Shown: positions 21,339 to 33,410, numbered from the stretch's first letter. The stretch is 64,000 bases of DNA from Gautieria morchelliformis (GCA_015179125.1 WHVA01000569.1:1-64000); one strand, 5' to 3'. Made by a program: numbers and translations. The notes: generated by a model not told the origin, from the sequence alone.

Positions 21339-23280
21339 TACCGATTCCGTAATCTGACAGCGCCGCTCAGAGTCCTTGTACGCCTGGTTTGTTGGTTTTG
21401 AGGCAGTTCTTTTCAAGCGAGAAGCACTAAATTTTTGGTTTTTTTTTTCTTTGTGGAAGTGATTTCGATTTGTGTGGCACAAGGTCAAATCCTGAACATG
21501 TTCATTCCCCATCTGCCTTCAAGTTCTCCCATGCAGTCGTGCGTCTTCCTACGACTCGGATGCTCCACTCATGGTTGCTTCATGAAGGGCTAAGGAGGCT
21601 CAGGCTTCCGTGCCCATTTACGCCTTGTTTTTTGTGTGTGAGGTTCAACTTGAAGCCACGAGCATTTCACACTATATTAAATGCTGGTCCATGACAGAGA
21701 GGCCCCTTTGTTCAAGCATATGTAAGATGCTGTTTTATGGTGTGCCTCGTTACCGTAATTGTAAGTTCGCATGTTATTCCATCTAGCAATTGGATGCGCG
21801 ACCTTGGTGGTCGTTGTGTGTACTAAACGCATCATGCATCCGAAGTTGAGGCTGAAATCACATTCAATTTCACCTTGCAGTAATGACTAGGGATGCACAC
21901 TGTCCGTATTGCGGCCACGGCCGTATAATGTACGGCGGGTTGACGGATACGGCAGACCATATGCCGTCCGTATGGTCAAGACCTCTCCCCTCTGACGGTA
22001 CGGTACAGCACCGTACCGGCCGTATTACGGTTGACGGCAATATTATACGGTGGGGCTATTGGAAGATCGGTTAGTGACCGATCCGCATAGACTATGACGT
22101 TGCATTATATTAGTATGCTCGCCTATGCGGCCTACACAGGTAGCTGCGCTTTATGTCAGCCTATGCAGACTAATTAGGCATGCCCGATGTGTATGTGCCA
22201 GCAGTAGCGCCCGTCAGGCGCTGTGTTTTTGGCTCGGCTAACACGTTTTCGGCGTTTACCGATGCATGCCGTATACATACCGTACATACCGTACACGGCT
22301 GTATTTGTACGGTATATACGGTGTCAAACCGTACCGTATACCGTACCATCAGCACAGCACACCAAGCCTTGACAGTACGGGTGCCGTGGCCGCAATACGG
22401 CACCGTACAGCCGTGGATGTACGGCACGGTGTGCATCCTTAGTAATGACTTCTTGCTGACCTGCCCTATATTGTAGGACAACACATGCCCATCCATACAC
22501 CCTCCCGCACATACCGCGCCACGGCAAGGTAAATACAAATATCCATAGCTCACATCACTCTTTTGAAGGTACCCTGCCGGCCCGGAGCCACTGATTACAC
22601 TAAGCCTGTACAATTATACCTCAGGCGCATGCAGAACCCCCTGGAGTATGAAGCCGAGTGAATCTTACGCCTCCTACTGCAGATTGTGAAGATGGTGAGT
22701 CATGACATGTTCCATCCATGACACGCATGTATCAGGTCTTTGACGCGGACTAAGCCTTTTGCGGCGGTCTAGCGGACACGCCTGTTTGGTGCTCGTTTTC
22801 AAAGTGTCCGCAAAGAATGTATTTAGTATCTAACGTCCGCACGTGCCCAGGATAAGATGAGAACCCTATCAGCAGTGATGAATGAGGCCTTCAGGGATAG
22901 AACGTGGACCATTCCTGACATGACTTGTATTTTGGATTTGAGCCTGGCTTGATTTGGTGAACGCGCGTGCCAGGTTCCAGGTGACGTGTGCTCGATCTCC
23001 TGCATAGCATGCATTACCCAGGCCAGCACCTTGCGGATTACTATTAATAGCTGATCCACGGGGCAGATTAGCAAGTAGTGGAAGGGTTCCTCTGTACCAA
23101 ATTAGGTACTAATCCGACAGTGTACTTTTGCTAAGCTTGGCTGAAGTAGTCACGTATATTCTGATTCCTGACCTAGCTAGGAGGCATGAATATCGACGAA
23201 CTTGGTCACCCGTGGCAGCTTAGAGCGGGACGACAAGAGTTGATCCACGGTGCCCAGAAATCACAGAAAGCGATACGAAA
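21339..23280 (+). repeat. Segmental array, resumed flank of unit 3
   Basis: Resumes homology to 8600-9790 and 12545-13660, from 'attccgtaatctgacagcgc' through 'gcatgcagaaccccctggag'. It is interrupted only by the MITE at 21888-22441. Confidence 0.8.
21888..22441. mobile_element. hAT-type MITE, 554 bp, packed with CCGTAC/TACGG motifs
   Basis: Comparison with the empty sites at 9050 and 13090 shows a precise insertion. The target duplication is GTAATGAC (21880-21887 and 22442-22449). The ends are TAGGGATGCACAC and, inverted, TAAGGATGCACAC. An 8-bp duplication with TAGGG-type ends is diagnostic of hAT. The interior holds dozens of short CCGTA/TACGG pentamers in both orientations, many forming CCGTACGG-like palindromes, plus the pair TATTGCGGCCACGG / CCGTGGCCGCAATA just inside the ends. 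No coding capacity. Confidence 0.9.
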
Positions 23281-24290
23281 AGCAAGAAAGATGGGGGACG
23301 AATGCATTGACGAAGCCAGCCTCGTTCTGCTACCTGAATAGGAAAGGATGCACTATAGGCGCGGAATGGGTACTCCATCTTGGGACAAAATCAGCAAAAG
23401 GATATGTTTAGAAATGTCGGTGCTTACCTTGATCGACGCGACAGGACGCACGCATATAACACGCCTTCGCTAGAAATGGCCGTGGTTAGCTTGATCGACG
23501 TAACAGGACACATGCTGGATCTAATATCGGAAATTTTGTACTTGAATGCCGGTAGACATACATATTGCCGCGACAAGCATTAAGTATAACTTCTGTGCGG
23601 AAAAAAAACGAACATTAAAGATAGATGGGGTGGTGCGTGGGTCCAATGTGCCTTGGCACTGGTGGCATTTCACGATGAGTGCTGTAAAGAAGCCAGCCGC
23701 GTTCCGTTGCCTGAATAGGAGATACCATGTGGCTACTATAGTGCACGGAATGGGATGGGTGACAAAATCAGCAAAAGAATATGCCTAGAAATGTCTATGC
23801 TTACCTTGATCGACGTGACAGGACACATGCTTCATCTAACACGCCCTCGCAAAGTTTGTAATAGAAGACCGGTAGACATACCTATTGCCGTGACAAGCAT
23901 TAAGTATAACTTCTGTCCTGAAATAAATCGAACATCAAAGATCGATCGCGTGGATGCATGGATCCAATGCGACTCGGCACTGCCGCATCTGCGACGAGTG
24001 CTGTGATGAAGCCAGCCACGTTCTGTTATCTGAATAGGAAAGGATAACATGCCACTACTATAGTGCACGGAGTGGGATGGCGACAAACTCAGCACATGCC
24101 TAGAAATGGCCGTGCTTAGCTTGATCGACGCGACAGGACACTCTGCATCTAATATAAACTTTGGAATGGAAGACCAGTAGACCCGCGACATCATGGATAA
24201 CTCGTGTCCTAAACAAATCGAGCATCAGTGTGTTCCAATGTGCCTTGGCACTGGATTACGGTAAAACTGACATAGAAACATTGTACGCCA
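23281..24290 (+). repeat. Three ~320-bp tandem repeats upstream of family gene 3
   Basis: Copies of the GA(T/C)GAAGCCAGCC block at about 23304, 23690 and 24005, with the same internal blocks as the arrays before genes 1 and 2. Sequence drift is somewhat greater here. Confidence 0.7.
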
Positions 24291-24531
24291 AGCGTCGGAG
24301 CCAACAGACGAATATGGATCCTGCGCTCACTTCCTCGGCCAGCTCAGATCGCCAAATCCCGAATCCAGCAAGTAGCTTGAAACTATCACCTTGATTCCCG
24401 GCTGTGTGGTGGACCGCCGCGGCGGCAAATGTGATTACATAATCCTTTGGATCTGCAACGTGTTGGAAGCATGGGTCTGGTGCAGGTTTTCGTGCGGTAC
24501 AAGACTGCCAACAGAGTCCGCTTGCTTCAAA

Positions 24532-25509
24532 ATGTTCGACTCGCTGTGGAATTTCATTCACAATCTTTTCCTGTCCATAATGGCAGACAATGGGCCAGCT
24601 GTACCGCGCACGATCTACCCTGGCCTCCAACTCATGCTTTCAAAGTTCTACGAGACGGTTTGCGACGTTGACATCACCGAGAGACTTGTATTCGTTGTCA
24701 AAGAAATTAGGTGGTATAAACAACGCATAGTGATGTCAGAACACGAATACCTTGTCGCACGACTCCAGAGGAGGGGGGGTTCTCAGGCAATGCTCGTGAC
24801 AATTGAACGAGGACCTGCGACGTCGGCGAACCAGCTTCAAATCTCATCTACCTCCTCTCCCTCAGTCCTTTCGAAGGAGGTCTGTGCATATGATTTAATA
24901 ACCTGTCTCAGCCAGGAAGACATGCATAGGTGTATCACCGGGGACAGGCTCCTTGCGACGTATCTATTTCCAGAGCTCCCCCTCCTTGAAATCTTTAGGG
25001 TTGTCCACCTCGTTTCTCAGTACAGGGACGAATATGAACTCAACACCACGATGTGCTATTGGTTTGTCGGCGTGATTGTTGAGGTCGCCAGGAGGCTATT
25101 CGTTCCCCACCACCCGGGCAACAGCTATGATCCCCCTAGAGGGGCAGGGCATTACACGGTCATCAACCTGATGACGCCCCAGTGGACGACGGATTGCAAT
25201 GCCATAGAACGAAAGTACGAACGCGATAAGTTGGTCAAACTGGATCCCATTGGCCCTCAAGAAGAGCAAGCCAGAGAGCGAGAACGGGAAGCACGAGAGC
25301 AGGGGTTGCAGCAGGGGTTACACCAGGGAGCCGCATGAGAACGAGTGGTGGCGGAAGGACGAGAACGGGCCCTAATCGCGGAGATGGCCAAGCGTGACCA
25401 GGAGGCAGCCGACCGGGCACAGAAGCTAATTGAGGAGGCGGCGAATGCCACAGAGGCATTCAGGGCTTTGCAAGCACAACTCCGGCATGGCGGCAAAACC
25501 GGTGCGTAG
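24532..25509 (+). pseudogene. Unknown coiled-coil protein, tandem family gene 3, with premature stop
   Basis: Same architecture as genes 1 and 2 (MFDSLWNFIHNLFLSIMADN, SEHEYLVARLQRRGG, LFVPHHPGNSYDPPRGAG, TPQWTTDCNAIERKYERDK). The frame stops at TGA 25336-25338, inside the Arg/Glu-rich tail, where gene 2 has CGA. Reading on in the same frame, the tail continues as a long Ala/Glu/Lys helix to GGKTGA and a TAG at 25507-25509, for 325 codons. Nearby GCGGCG to GTGGTG changes are also C-to-T at CpG. The truncated 268-residue product would still include the globular part. A recently inactivated copy is likely, but a functional short form cannot be excluded. Confidence 0.65.
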
Positions 25510-26060
25510 GTGGTTTCTGGAACGTCGAGCATGCATTACTTAATTTCTTCTTTAGTATGAATGCTACCGATCACTCGCCGTGGAAACATATTCGTCCAAC
25601 CGGAGAATGAGCATTTGAGACGTGCATTACTGAAGGGATGGCGTCAACGAATGTCGTATAGAGGCACATTGTCTAGTGGATTGATACAGGGTTTATTGAC
25701 AACTTGAATGATGTGCATTCTCACCACAAGCTCTCCCTGTCACAATGCCCGTCTACCCCGCGCCAGTTCGAAGATATGAGCGGTGTACCTTACATTTTCT
25801 ACTCACTTGCGGCGTGTTGTGAACAAGCGTCACGGCCAAATGTGGTAATCAGATGGAACTCAGATGAGTTCAGAACTGAGAACATTGCGTACTGTCCACT
25901 GACTGTGTTATCCCCCCGTTTTTTCCGTACATCTGACGTTCGATCGTCTTCATTCTTGGGCCATGGCTAGCTCAACATGCCGGGCTTGCGAGTGATTAAA
26001 TAATGCAAAGCTGGCATATACTGTAGTATGCCGATCCAAGTCGCATTTCAACGGTAAGGC
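25510..26060 (+). repeat. Segmental array, 3' flank of gene 3 and right edge of the array
   Basis: Matches the 3' flanks of genes 1 and 2 ('gtcgagcatgcattactta', 'ttgatacagggttta') and fades out after about 26060. Contains a short stretch (25715-25790) missing from the others. Confidence 0.75.
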
Positions 26061-27524
26061 GTACATCCTAGAGCCTCCAGGTGAACGTTAACCAACAATG
26101 TCATGGTTGTGTACAGGTCAGGCAACGAAAGTGCCTATCTACTTGTACTTCGTGTCCCTGTTGATGATCACATCATGCCTACATCTGTCTTGGCGTGACA
26201 AACAATACTGTACCGAGTTCTTGTCAATGCACAAGAAGATTCGCCAATCAGTGACAGATGCGCTTCAAATTTACTTTGGCCATTCCAATATCCATAGACG
26301 ATGGGATGGTCAGCTAGTCCTCCCACTAAAGCATACTCCCAGGGACTTTGAAATCCAAGCCAAAGTTATAAGGTGCACACGAGGGATGTAGTCGAATAGC
26401 GCAACCCTTGCTCTACACTGTAGGAAGGACTTCTTACCAGTGCCCCGGACACTGGCACTGATAAGAAGTACCTGGAGAAGCTCAATAAGTAACAATTAAT
26501 CTCTCAACATTACTTATAATGTTGCCTTATGAATCCTCTTTCAAACCGGTAAAACCATATGTTGATAGTTGTCTACCTGGTTGTTAGGTATTTGTTAGGC
26601 CATAGTCAGTAAAGATTGGCCATATCTAGTTAATCAGTACATGTCACTGCATGCTGACTCTATCAGTAAGTATCTACTTAATCATTACCTGTCAGTATAG
26701 TGCAAAACTGATCAGCTACCTCTTCATTATCGGGCCTGATAAGCCGCCACCACAGCCTGATGGCTTGATGAGCCTTGTTGGGCCTGATATGGACTTTTGA
26801 GTTTTTCTGACATTCAATAACGCACGGTGCTGATTCAGGACGAGAATCAAGATCACCAGTCTGATGCCGCATTCGGACAATATATTCCAATAGAAGCCAC
26901 GAGGGTTTGATAATGACAGGCATCGCGTTGGATCTATCCATAGGGTGGCTTACTGATTCGCATGCAATACATTTTCTGAAGATTGAACCAGGGGGGGACT
27001 GTCTGAGTCCAGCTAGTTAATCAGAGTACGACCCATGACCCGTATCCCATAACTTGTCACTTGAGGCGTCAGTGGTTGGATTTGAGCCTGACATCGTCCA
27101 CCGGAAATTCAATGACAGTGGTGCCTATACATAATATACCAACTTCAATCCGATTCCACAGATAGCCCAGATGGCACCACCACTCTGATACTCCCTATTC
27201 CCGTGAAGTCCGAGACTCTCTGGGCAGTTTCTGAAACATAGATACGTTCGCGCATGTTGAGCAGAAGTCGACTACCCAGTGAGCATGGGAGGGCAACCGA
27301 CCACCTGTAAATGAAGTGCTGGTATATGTAGCCAGTACTATGACGAATACTAACACACACCAGAGAGCAATCTGTATGTAATTTTGAGAGGCGAGGGCCC
27401 AGACCAGACAATTTATGAGAAAAATGGTAAACACGCTGCAGACCTGGTTCAAGCAGCCTCATATATGTCAAGGCGATCTAGTACTTACGTTAAAAAATAG
27501 AGTACACTGGCCTAGGGTACAGCT
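26061..27524. other. Intergenic, nothing recognised
   Basis: Short frames only; the longest (26098-26391, plus) shows no motif. The 26570-26720 part is rich in GTTAGG / TCAGTA / TTAATCA direct repeats. A purine tract followed by TGTCTGAG near 26992-27005 could be the edge of an old LTR, but no partner was found. Confidence 0.35.
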
Positions 27525-28040
27525 AGCACACGCACTCTCTGGAAAATTGAGATGGGTTGTCTGACTGTTCCAGTGTCAGCCCAGAGGTAATGATCGCGGA
27601 GGGGCTGTTGTACGCGTCATAGAGTCGGCCGAGGATGCGTCCCCAGTGATTGTGCTCCTTCATCACATCTGGGTTCCTGCGGGGTGAGAGACATTAGATA
27701 TGGTTCAGTACAGGAAGATTACATACTTCTTTCTTTTCCGGTAATTCAAAGGGTTTGCGTCAGGGTCAGCTTGCAGTTCGGTGAGGTCTAGTGACCGCTT
27801 GTCGCCAGTCGATACTGAATGGAATGAGGGAGTGGGGGATGAACGGTCACTAAGACCACGCGATGAAGACTGGGAGGCAAAGGAAGAACTGGAGTTATAA
27901 GGCATGGTGGGCATGAGGTTGGGGGAAAGGGCTCCAAGGCCGACACCGAGGCTCACCGAGCTGTTTTTGTAGTTGGGTTCATGTGACTTGGAGTTTGAAC
28001 ATGGATAGTGGATTATCGGGGGCATGCGAGACATGTGCAA
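27525..28040 (-). pseudogene. Two C-terminal exons of a Ser-rich protein, possibly the tail of the upstream membrane protein
   Basis: The minus strand reads a Ser-rich frame from about 28040 (SSSSFASQSSSRGLSDRSSP, SVSTGDKRSLDLTELQ) to NYRKRKK. A GTATGT donor follows, then a ~50-bp intron, then a last exon from about 27676 (NPDVMKEHNHWGRILGRLYD) to a stop near 27527. Phase is conserved across the intron. A low-complexity tail of this kind is common in the mushroom multi-pass proteins of which 28485-28979 looks a part, and both lie on the same strand. A direct join is not shown because foreign sequence lies between. Confidence 0.45.
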
Positions 28041-28075
28041 TTACCTCAGCATAGACTCAGTAAGACGATGGCTTC

Positions 28076-28405
28076 ATGACCTACCCGTGCCAGGCGTGTG
28101 GTGATTCCTGGTTGACACCCCGGGGCCTGGCTTATCACGAGAGCCATTGCCAGGCCTTCGCTCACGCAGGGGCAGCATTGCTCAGGACTCGTCCTGAGGG
28201 TCCCCATCGAGACAAAGGACGTCGTAAATTGCAACATGAAAGGAATAGCATATGGGAAGACTTACCTCAGCGCAAGCGGGCTCAAACCACGTCGGACGAC
28301 GTGGATACTGGCAAGGCGTCCGGCGGTTTGCAGCAACAGCATCATGATGAAGCAGTCCCTAACATAGGAGGGAGAGGAATGACAGAGGGACAAGGAGAGG
28401 GCTAG
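28076..28405 (+). other. C2HC zinc-finger reading frame, probably a transposon-gene fragment
   Basis: A 109-residue plus-strand frame begins MTYPCQACGDSWLTPRGLAY and continues HESHC, giving C-X2-C-X12-H-X3-C. A basic region (RDKGRRKLQHE, PQRKRAQT) follows. An N-terminal finger of the form C-X2-C...RGL..H....C is, to my knowledge, typical of basidiomycete Plavaka/KDZ-type transposon proteins. It sits on the opposite strand between two parts of the membrane-protein gene. No transposase core follows. Confidence 0.4.
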
Positions 28406-28484
28406 AGAGTCCAGGCGGGTCATATGGAAGATGGGATTGTAATGGCAATGGACACACCTGTGGACGCCCATGGCAGCGACATGC

Positions 28485-28979
28485 TCAGAGATTATTAGTC
28501 TCTCTAACACACGAATGGAGCATCTGAACATACCTATCACGTATAATCAGGTGTAGCAGCGACGAATCGCAGTTGTTTTTGTACTCTGTCCAAGCCTTGT
28601 ACAGCATCAAAAGACAAAGAATACTTTCACGGATTAGTGGCGGGATCCAGGTAAGGAAGTATAGTAGTGGCTGGGGACCAATGTCGCAACCCGTCGATGA
28701 CCTGAAAGGCCCAGGAATATCTGGAGGGTCAGTCAGGAAGAAACTGCCGTAGAAAGGCCATAATTGTAGTTGCAATATACCTCGTGGCATGCTCGTACCT
28801 ACAATAGCAAGAGCGCCAACAAGTTCGGCGACAGACATCAAGCCAAACAATACAAGCAATCTCCTATTGCGCTCATAAACAGCGTATATCTGTGTGGCAT
28901 GTATCATTGTAAGAGAATGCCCAATAAATGAAGCAAAGAGAACATATGTACGTGAGTCATCAGGGTACCTGCTCATCAA
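28485..28979 (-). pseudogene. Part of a multi-pass membrane protein of the mushroom DUF6533-like type
   Basis: Hydrophobic segments are YVLFASFIGHSLTMIHA, LLVLFGLMSVAELVGALAIV and LLYFLTWIPPLIRESILCLL. They are linked by TQIYAVYERNRR and by MLYKAWTEYKNN..LLHLIIRDR. The order 'QIYAVYERN...', 'ES(I/L)L.LL..YKAW..Y', 'LIRD' is what I recall from the large agaricomycete family with an N-terminal DUF6533 domain. An intron is inferred (GTATATTGC...CCTTTCAG, within 28720-28790) and a donor GTATGT follows the RDR motif. The N-terminal domain was not found upstream (28980-29300), and the expected last helix is not evident downstream. A partial or broken gene is the safest reading. Confidence 0.5.
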
Positions 28980-30540
28980 ATTTCAACATTGCAACGACAT
29001 ACGAGACTTGTACTTACACTGCACGTTACCTATAGTGACAACTTCTCTGTAGACAAATCAGGGAAGGCAACTGATGATCAAAACTGCTCCCTGGACTTAC
29101 GACGCCGTTTCCCACCAGTGAAAACCCTTGCAGCTGCCGAAACGGAGGGTCTGTGAGTAAAGAGTTCTTGTACGACAACAGTGGAAACATACAACTGAAG
29201 GGGAATCAGTGGCCCACGTGTGTATCATGTTAATACGAGCGCACCTTCTGCAAAACAGACAGCCGTGTGTACACTTTTTTCAGGGATTAAAATATGACAG
29301 TTTTGAAAGAACCGACTTCACCTAAGGCATTTAGGATAAGGGTAAACGGTCCGAAATAACGGTTCTAGGAAAGGAGCCGTCAGCCTCATCGTGGCCCAGC
29401 TGAGAAGTGGAAAGTTCTACGAATAGGAATAGCCCCTTTCCAAATGTATGTCCTGGGTATTTCCATACAAGTCGTATCTGCATATAACTGCGTAAGAGTT
29501 CGATGACTGTCTACTCGTGACTGACGTACCTCGGTGTCAAAGGTAAGAACTTTTAGCACAGTTAGCCATCTTGCTCAGGAATGGGTGCACAAATGTCACC
29601 ATGGTCATACAAAAGAAAGGTAAGGGAGGCAAAGGAGGAAGCGTTGACAATCCGTCCTGCGGGTAGATGGTAATTAGTTACATCGATCATTCAAACATAC
29701 TCCGCTTGGGACTCGCCCACCTGTGGAAACCAGAGTCGCGAAGCTGAATTCCATCGTCAAGCACTTATCTGAGGTTGAGCTTAATGGTAATGGTGTTGGC
29801 GTAAAGCTTAGAAAGGACAAATATAGTCCCATTCGCTGACGGACTCCAATATATGAGGTCTCAGGCTGCCCAAGCTTCAATTCAAGAAGAAACTTCATGT
29901 TACGATCAAGGGCCGGTGATGCTGCAGCTGAGATGTCATCGAGACAGTTTTGAGATCGTCAGGGCGAGCCTATTCACTCTATTCGCGAAATGCAACACGC
30001 GGCCTTCAGCGCTCCTGCACCCGCCGCCCCGCCCATTCCCTTGTCGAAAAGACAAGCTCGTAGATTTCCGATTGACCTCAGGGTTCTTTGTATTTGATAT
30101 TATCTATGGACACCGCGTTTACGGTGTCCAGGAAGGACAAGGTCTGTTTTCATTTTACGAAACGCAAATTGCGAATCGCTAACCGCAAATTGCAAATCGC
30201 TAATCGCAAATCAAAAATGACACATAGCATTATGTAAAATCAACTAGTTTCGCAAAGCGCTGGCCAACTCATGGACATTGGACCGCAGAGCTGTCATCAG
30301 GAAAAAATGCAATGTGTAGATAGGATTTCATAGACGAAATAGCACACATAGAACGAACGCCTACCCATGTATATGTACTCCTGCATAGCCTCGCCGTACC
30401 TATTCATAGCCCCCGATAGCGCACCATAGCACCAGGTTATCCCCCCATAGCACACCATAGCGCTAGGTATTCTCCCCCACGCGCGCTGGAGCCCTATCAG
30501 GTGAGGGACTCATAGCCCACAATAGCAATACAGACACTAT
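28980..30540. other. Intergenic, with small AT- and GC-type tandem motifs near the right end
   Basis: No gene recognised. At 30160-30215 there are alternating CGCTAATCGCAAAT / GCGAATCGCTAACCGCAAATTG motifs. At 30385-30520 there are repeated CATAGC(A/G)C(A)CCATAGC motifs. These look like low-complexity edges of old LTRs. Confidence 0.4.
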
Positions 30541-30713
30541 ATACACAGAGGGGTGTGATGTAGCACCCACTGTTTTTGAAACCCAGCTTTGCAGCAAATT
30601 GACATAGCGGACACAGCATGGAATGGGATTTGGATATCATTGGCATGTAGTATATAGGGGATAATGCAGTGTGCAATAATGCGCAGTGTGTGATTGGTGT
30701 TCCCCTGACATCA
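30541..30713 (-). repeat. Part of the 3' LTR of gypsy A1
   Basis: On the minus strand an LTR begins TGATGTCAGGGGAACACCAA directly after a G-rich polypurine tract (plus CCCCCCCTCT, 30714-30723). The left limit is uncertain, because beyond GATAATGCAGTGTGC the sequence does not match the LTR at 44095-44492. Confidence 0.5.
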
Positions 30714-32253
30714 CCCCCCCTCTAGAATGTGGCGACCCAATGCATGAAGTCCCACTGGTGGAACAGGGATGTGATTGCGAAACATGACAGCCTCCAAGGA
30801 GCGAATGCGACGAGGGGCACCTGGATGCGAATGGTAGAAGTCGGCAATGAGGTCAGGAGCTTGGACATCGCCCTCATTTTCCCAAGAATTCTCTTCATAG
30901 CCATACCCCTTCCACTTGATGAGGAACTGGAGGCGATTTGCTCGCATGCGACTGTCTAACACCTGTTCAACTTCAAAGTGCTCATCGCCCTCTCTAAGGA
31001 TGGGTGGAGGTGGTGGGGATGGTCGCCAACCCAGGATTGGATTGGATGGAGCAGGAGTGAGCTTAATGAAGGGGAAAACAGGGTGGAGGCAACTCAGAGA
31101 CCTTGGGAGGCAGAGATGGTAGGCTTGTGACCCAACTTGGCGTTCAACAATGTAGGGGCCAAGTCGCCGATGAGCTAGCTTTTTCGAAGGACAGGTGGTG
31201 TGTATATCGCTTGCATCGAGGTAAACCTTGTCACCCGGCAAAAATGTAGGTGCTGGTTCACGTTGGCGATTATAGTATGTCGCCATGTCCTCCTTCGACT
31301 TTGCCAGTGCCGACTTCGCTTCTTACAATGAGTCCTCCATGCGTTCCTTGAATTCATTGACAGACTCAAGGTTCGATGGGGGTTGATGTGGTTCGAAGCC
31401 CATTCGTGGGTGCCGCCCAGTGTCCAGCATGAAGGGCGATTGACGAGTGGAAGCATGCACATGGTTGTTGTACTGGAACTCAGCCATGGGCAAGAGGTCA
31501 TCCCAGTCGTCTTGTCGCTCATTGACAAAGAGTCGAAGGTACTGCTCTAGCTCTTGATTGAGTTGCTCCATCTGCCCATCAGTCTGCGGGTGGTACGCTG
31601 TGGAGGCCGCGATGCGAATTCCCAGCAGGCGATAAAGCTCGCGAGTGAATTCGCGGACGAACTGGACCCCACGATCTGACACCACTGTTCGCGGGAGGCC
31701 ATGCAGCTTCCAGACATGGTGTAGGAAAAGTCGCGCTGCTCCGGCTGCAGTGATCGTGGTGTTGGTGGGGATGAAGTGTGCCCGCTTGGAGACTGAGTCC
31801 ACTACATTCATCACAGCATTGTAGCCATGTGCATCAGGCAGTTCCACAATGAAGTCAACACTGATCATGTCCCAGCGAGCTTCAGGGACAGGGAGTGGAT
31901 GGAGTTCACCGAGGGGTGGCTGCCTTCGTGCCTTTGTTCGCAGGCATAAATCGCATGTCTTGGAGTACTCGCCAATATACCGTGACATGTGGGGCCACCA
32001 GTAATTTCGTGAGACAAGTCCAAGGGTCTTCCATCACTCAGGATGACCAGCGACCCGCGAATCATGGGGCTGGGCGACAAACTGAGGTCCTGGACATCTG
32101 GAACATAAACTTTACCTCAGAATGTGAGCAACTCATCCATCTCAGCCCACTCTGCAGACACCAGCGATTTCCCACCAGACTCTCGCAGCTTCTTTACCAC
32201 CCCTGCGACCTCATCCTCCAGTGACTCATCCCCAAATGCCTTCTTCACATCGC
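30711..32253 (-). pseudogene. Gypsy A1 pol fragment: H2C2 finger, integrase and chromodomain
   Basis: Reading leftward: a decayed H2C2 zinc-finger region (about 32253-31990, with a small deletion near 32080), then CDLCLRTK. The integrase core follows with its acidic residues in ISVDFIVELP, VSDRGVQFV and TDGQMEQLN. An in-frame TAA (31323-31325) follows ERMEDSL. The frame then continues to MATYYNRQREPAP, the integrase C-terminal part (KVYLDASDI, KLAHRRLGPY) and a chromodomain (HFEVEQVLDSRM, LQFLIKWKGYGYEENSWEN). It ends where the polypurine tract starts. Chromodomain gypsy elements of fungi use this module to target heterochromatin. The RT and RNase H parts are missing beyond 32253, so this is a 5'-truncated, dead copy. 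Confidence 0.85.
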
Positions 32254-32889
32254 TGTCATGACGTGTTTATTTCCCATACTCAGATGCTCTCCCATTTCTC
32301 ACTCCACCTTCGTGTTCGTTCCGATCACCCTTCCCGTGTTCGGCAACTGATCCTCGCTGTTTGCGCCATTTACCATAGCCACGCCGTCGAAGTACGATCG
32401 ACATCCTTGGACTGACTTGGCAGTCATCGCTGGGCCTATCACCTCCTCTGCTCAACCCTCTTTCGATGGTGTTCCTGTGATCGGACTGTCATGGCTTGTG
32501 TATTTCCTGGATCTTGTTATCCCCATTTCCCCTTTTGGACTCCTCCCCCGTGTTCGCCCGTGTTTGCCCTCCACTTCAACCACTTCTCCCCTATGTCATC
32601 TCCGTTCGCCCTTCCTCGCATTTCTCCGAACAGCTATTCGCTACTCGCGCATTTTGCCAGCAGGCATGCCATCAAATACGATCGATACCATTTACCCGGC
32701 ATGATGGTTCATCACTAACCTCATCATCTTCTTAATCCAACCCCTTTGGGTGTTTGTATGGCCAAAGTGTGTTCGCAGGACATCCCTTCCATAGGTTGTG
32801 TGGGATCAACCCAGTAGACGAAGAGTCCGTGCAGGGTAACATGTATGTGGGTCCCAAGACATGGTTTTAGACATAAGTGCCTTCGCGAC
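32254..32889. other. Unassigned sequence between gypsy A1 and the A2 LTR
   Basis: A1 homology ends at 'cacatcgc' and the next bases are TGTCATGACG, which could be an LTR start, but no partner end or target duplication was found. The pyrimidine-rich plus strand gives long frames with no motif. Confidence 0.35.
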
Positions 32890-33410
32890 CTTTACTCTCT
32901 GTCGTTTCTGTAAGGGCAACCCGGGCTGGTTGTGGAGATCACACTACCACACAACTGACAAGGGGAAATCCAAAGTATGTATAAATGAACAGAGTATACA
33001 AGAGAGGGGATTCTCACCTGACAAGGGGAAATCCAAAGAGAAAAGTCTAAGGACCCCCAATGTCAGCGAGCCCGTATTATACTACGCTGCGCAGCCAGGG
33101 ACAACACTTGGCACCCGCCATCAACCCTGCATCCCCCTGACCTCCCTGACCCTTGATTGACCCTTGATGCCACCTATTACGCGAGTCGCTTGATTTCCGA
33201 CACTGTTCCGGGAGTGGAAGTCGGAAATTGGAGTGGAACTGGCAAGGCGAACAGAACTGGCAGAACTGGTGGAAGTTCTCCCAGAAGCGGAATCATTTCC
33301 GAAAGCGGAGGCGGAGATGGAATCGGAACTGGAAGCGGAGTCGGAAATGGAGTCGGAACTGGGTGTGGTGTCGGAACTGGAAATGGAAAACAGGGTGTCC
33401 CCTGACATCA
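32890..33410 (-). repeat. 3' LTR of gypsy A2 (approximate left limit)
   Basis: It starts on the minus strand TGATGTCAGGGGACACC right after the polypurine tract (33411-33420). It holds a run of CGGAA(C/T)TGG-type repeats (33210-33390) and the block 'ctgacaaggggaaatccaaag', repeated at 32955 and 33018. The end near 32890-32915 is placed by likeness to the 'gggcaacc..g' end of the A3 5' LTR. Confidence 0.5.

Noticed and set aside
28262..28540. Minus-strand 92-codon frame as the end of the membrane protein
   Set aside because: It mostly reads the antisense of the zinc-finger frame and lacks the expected last transmembrane helix.
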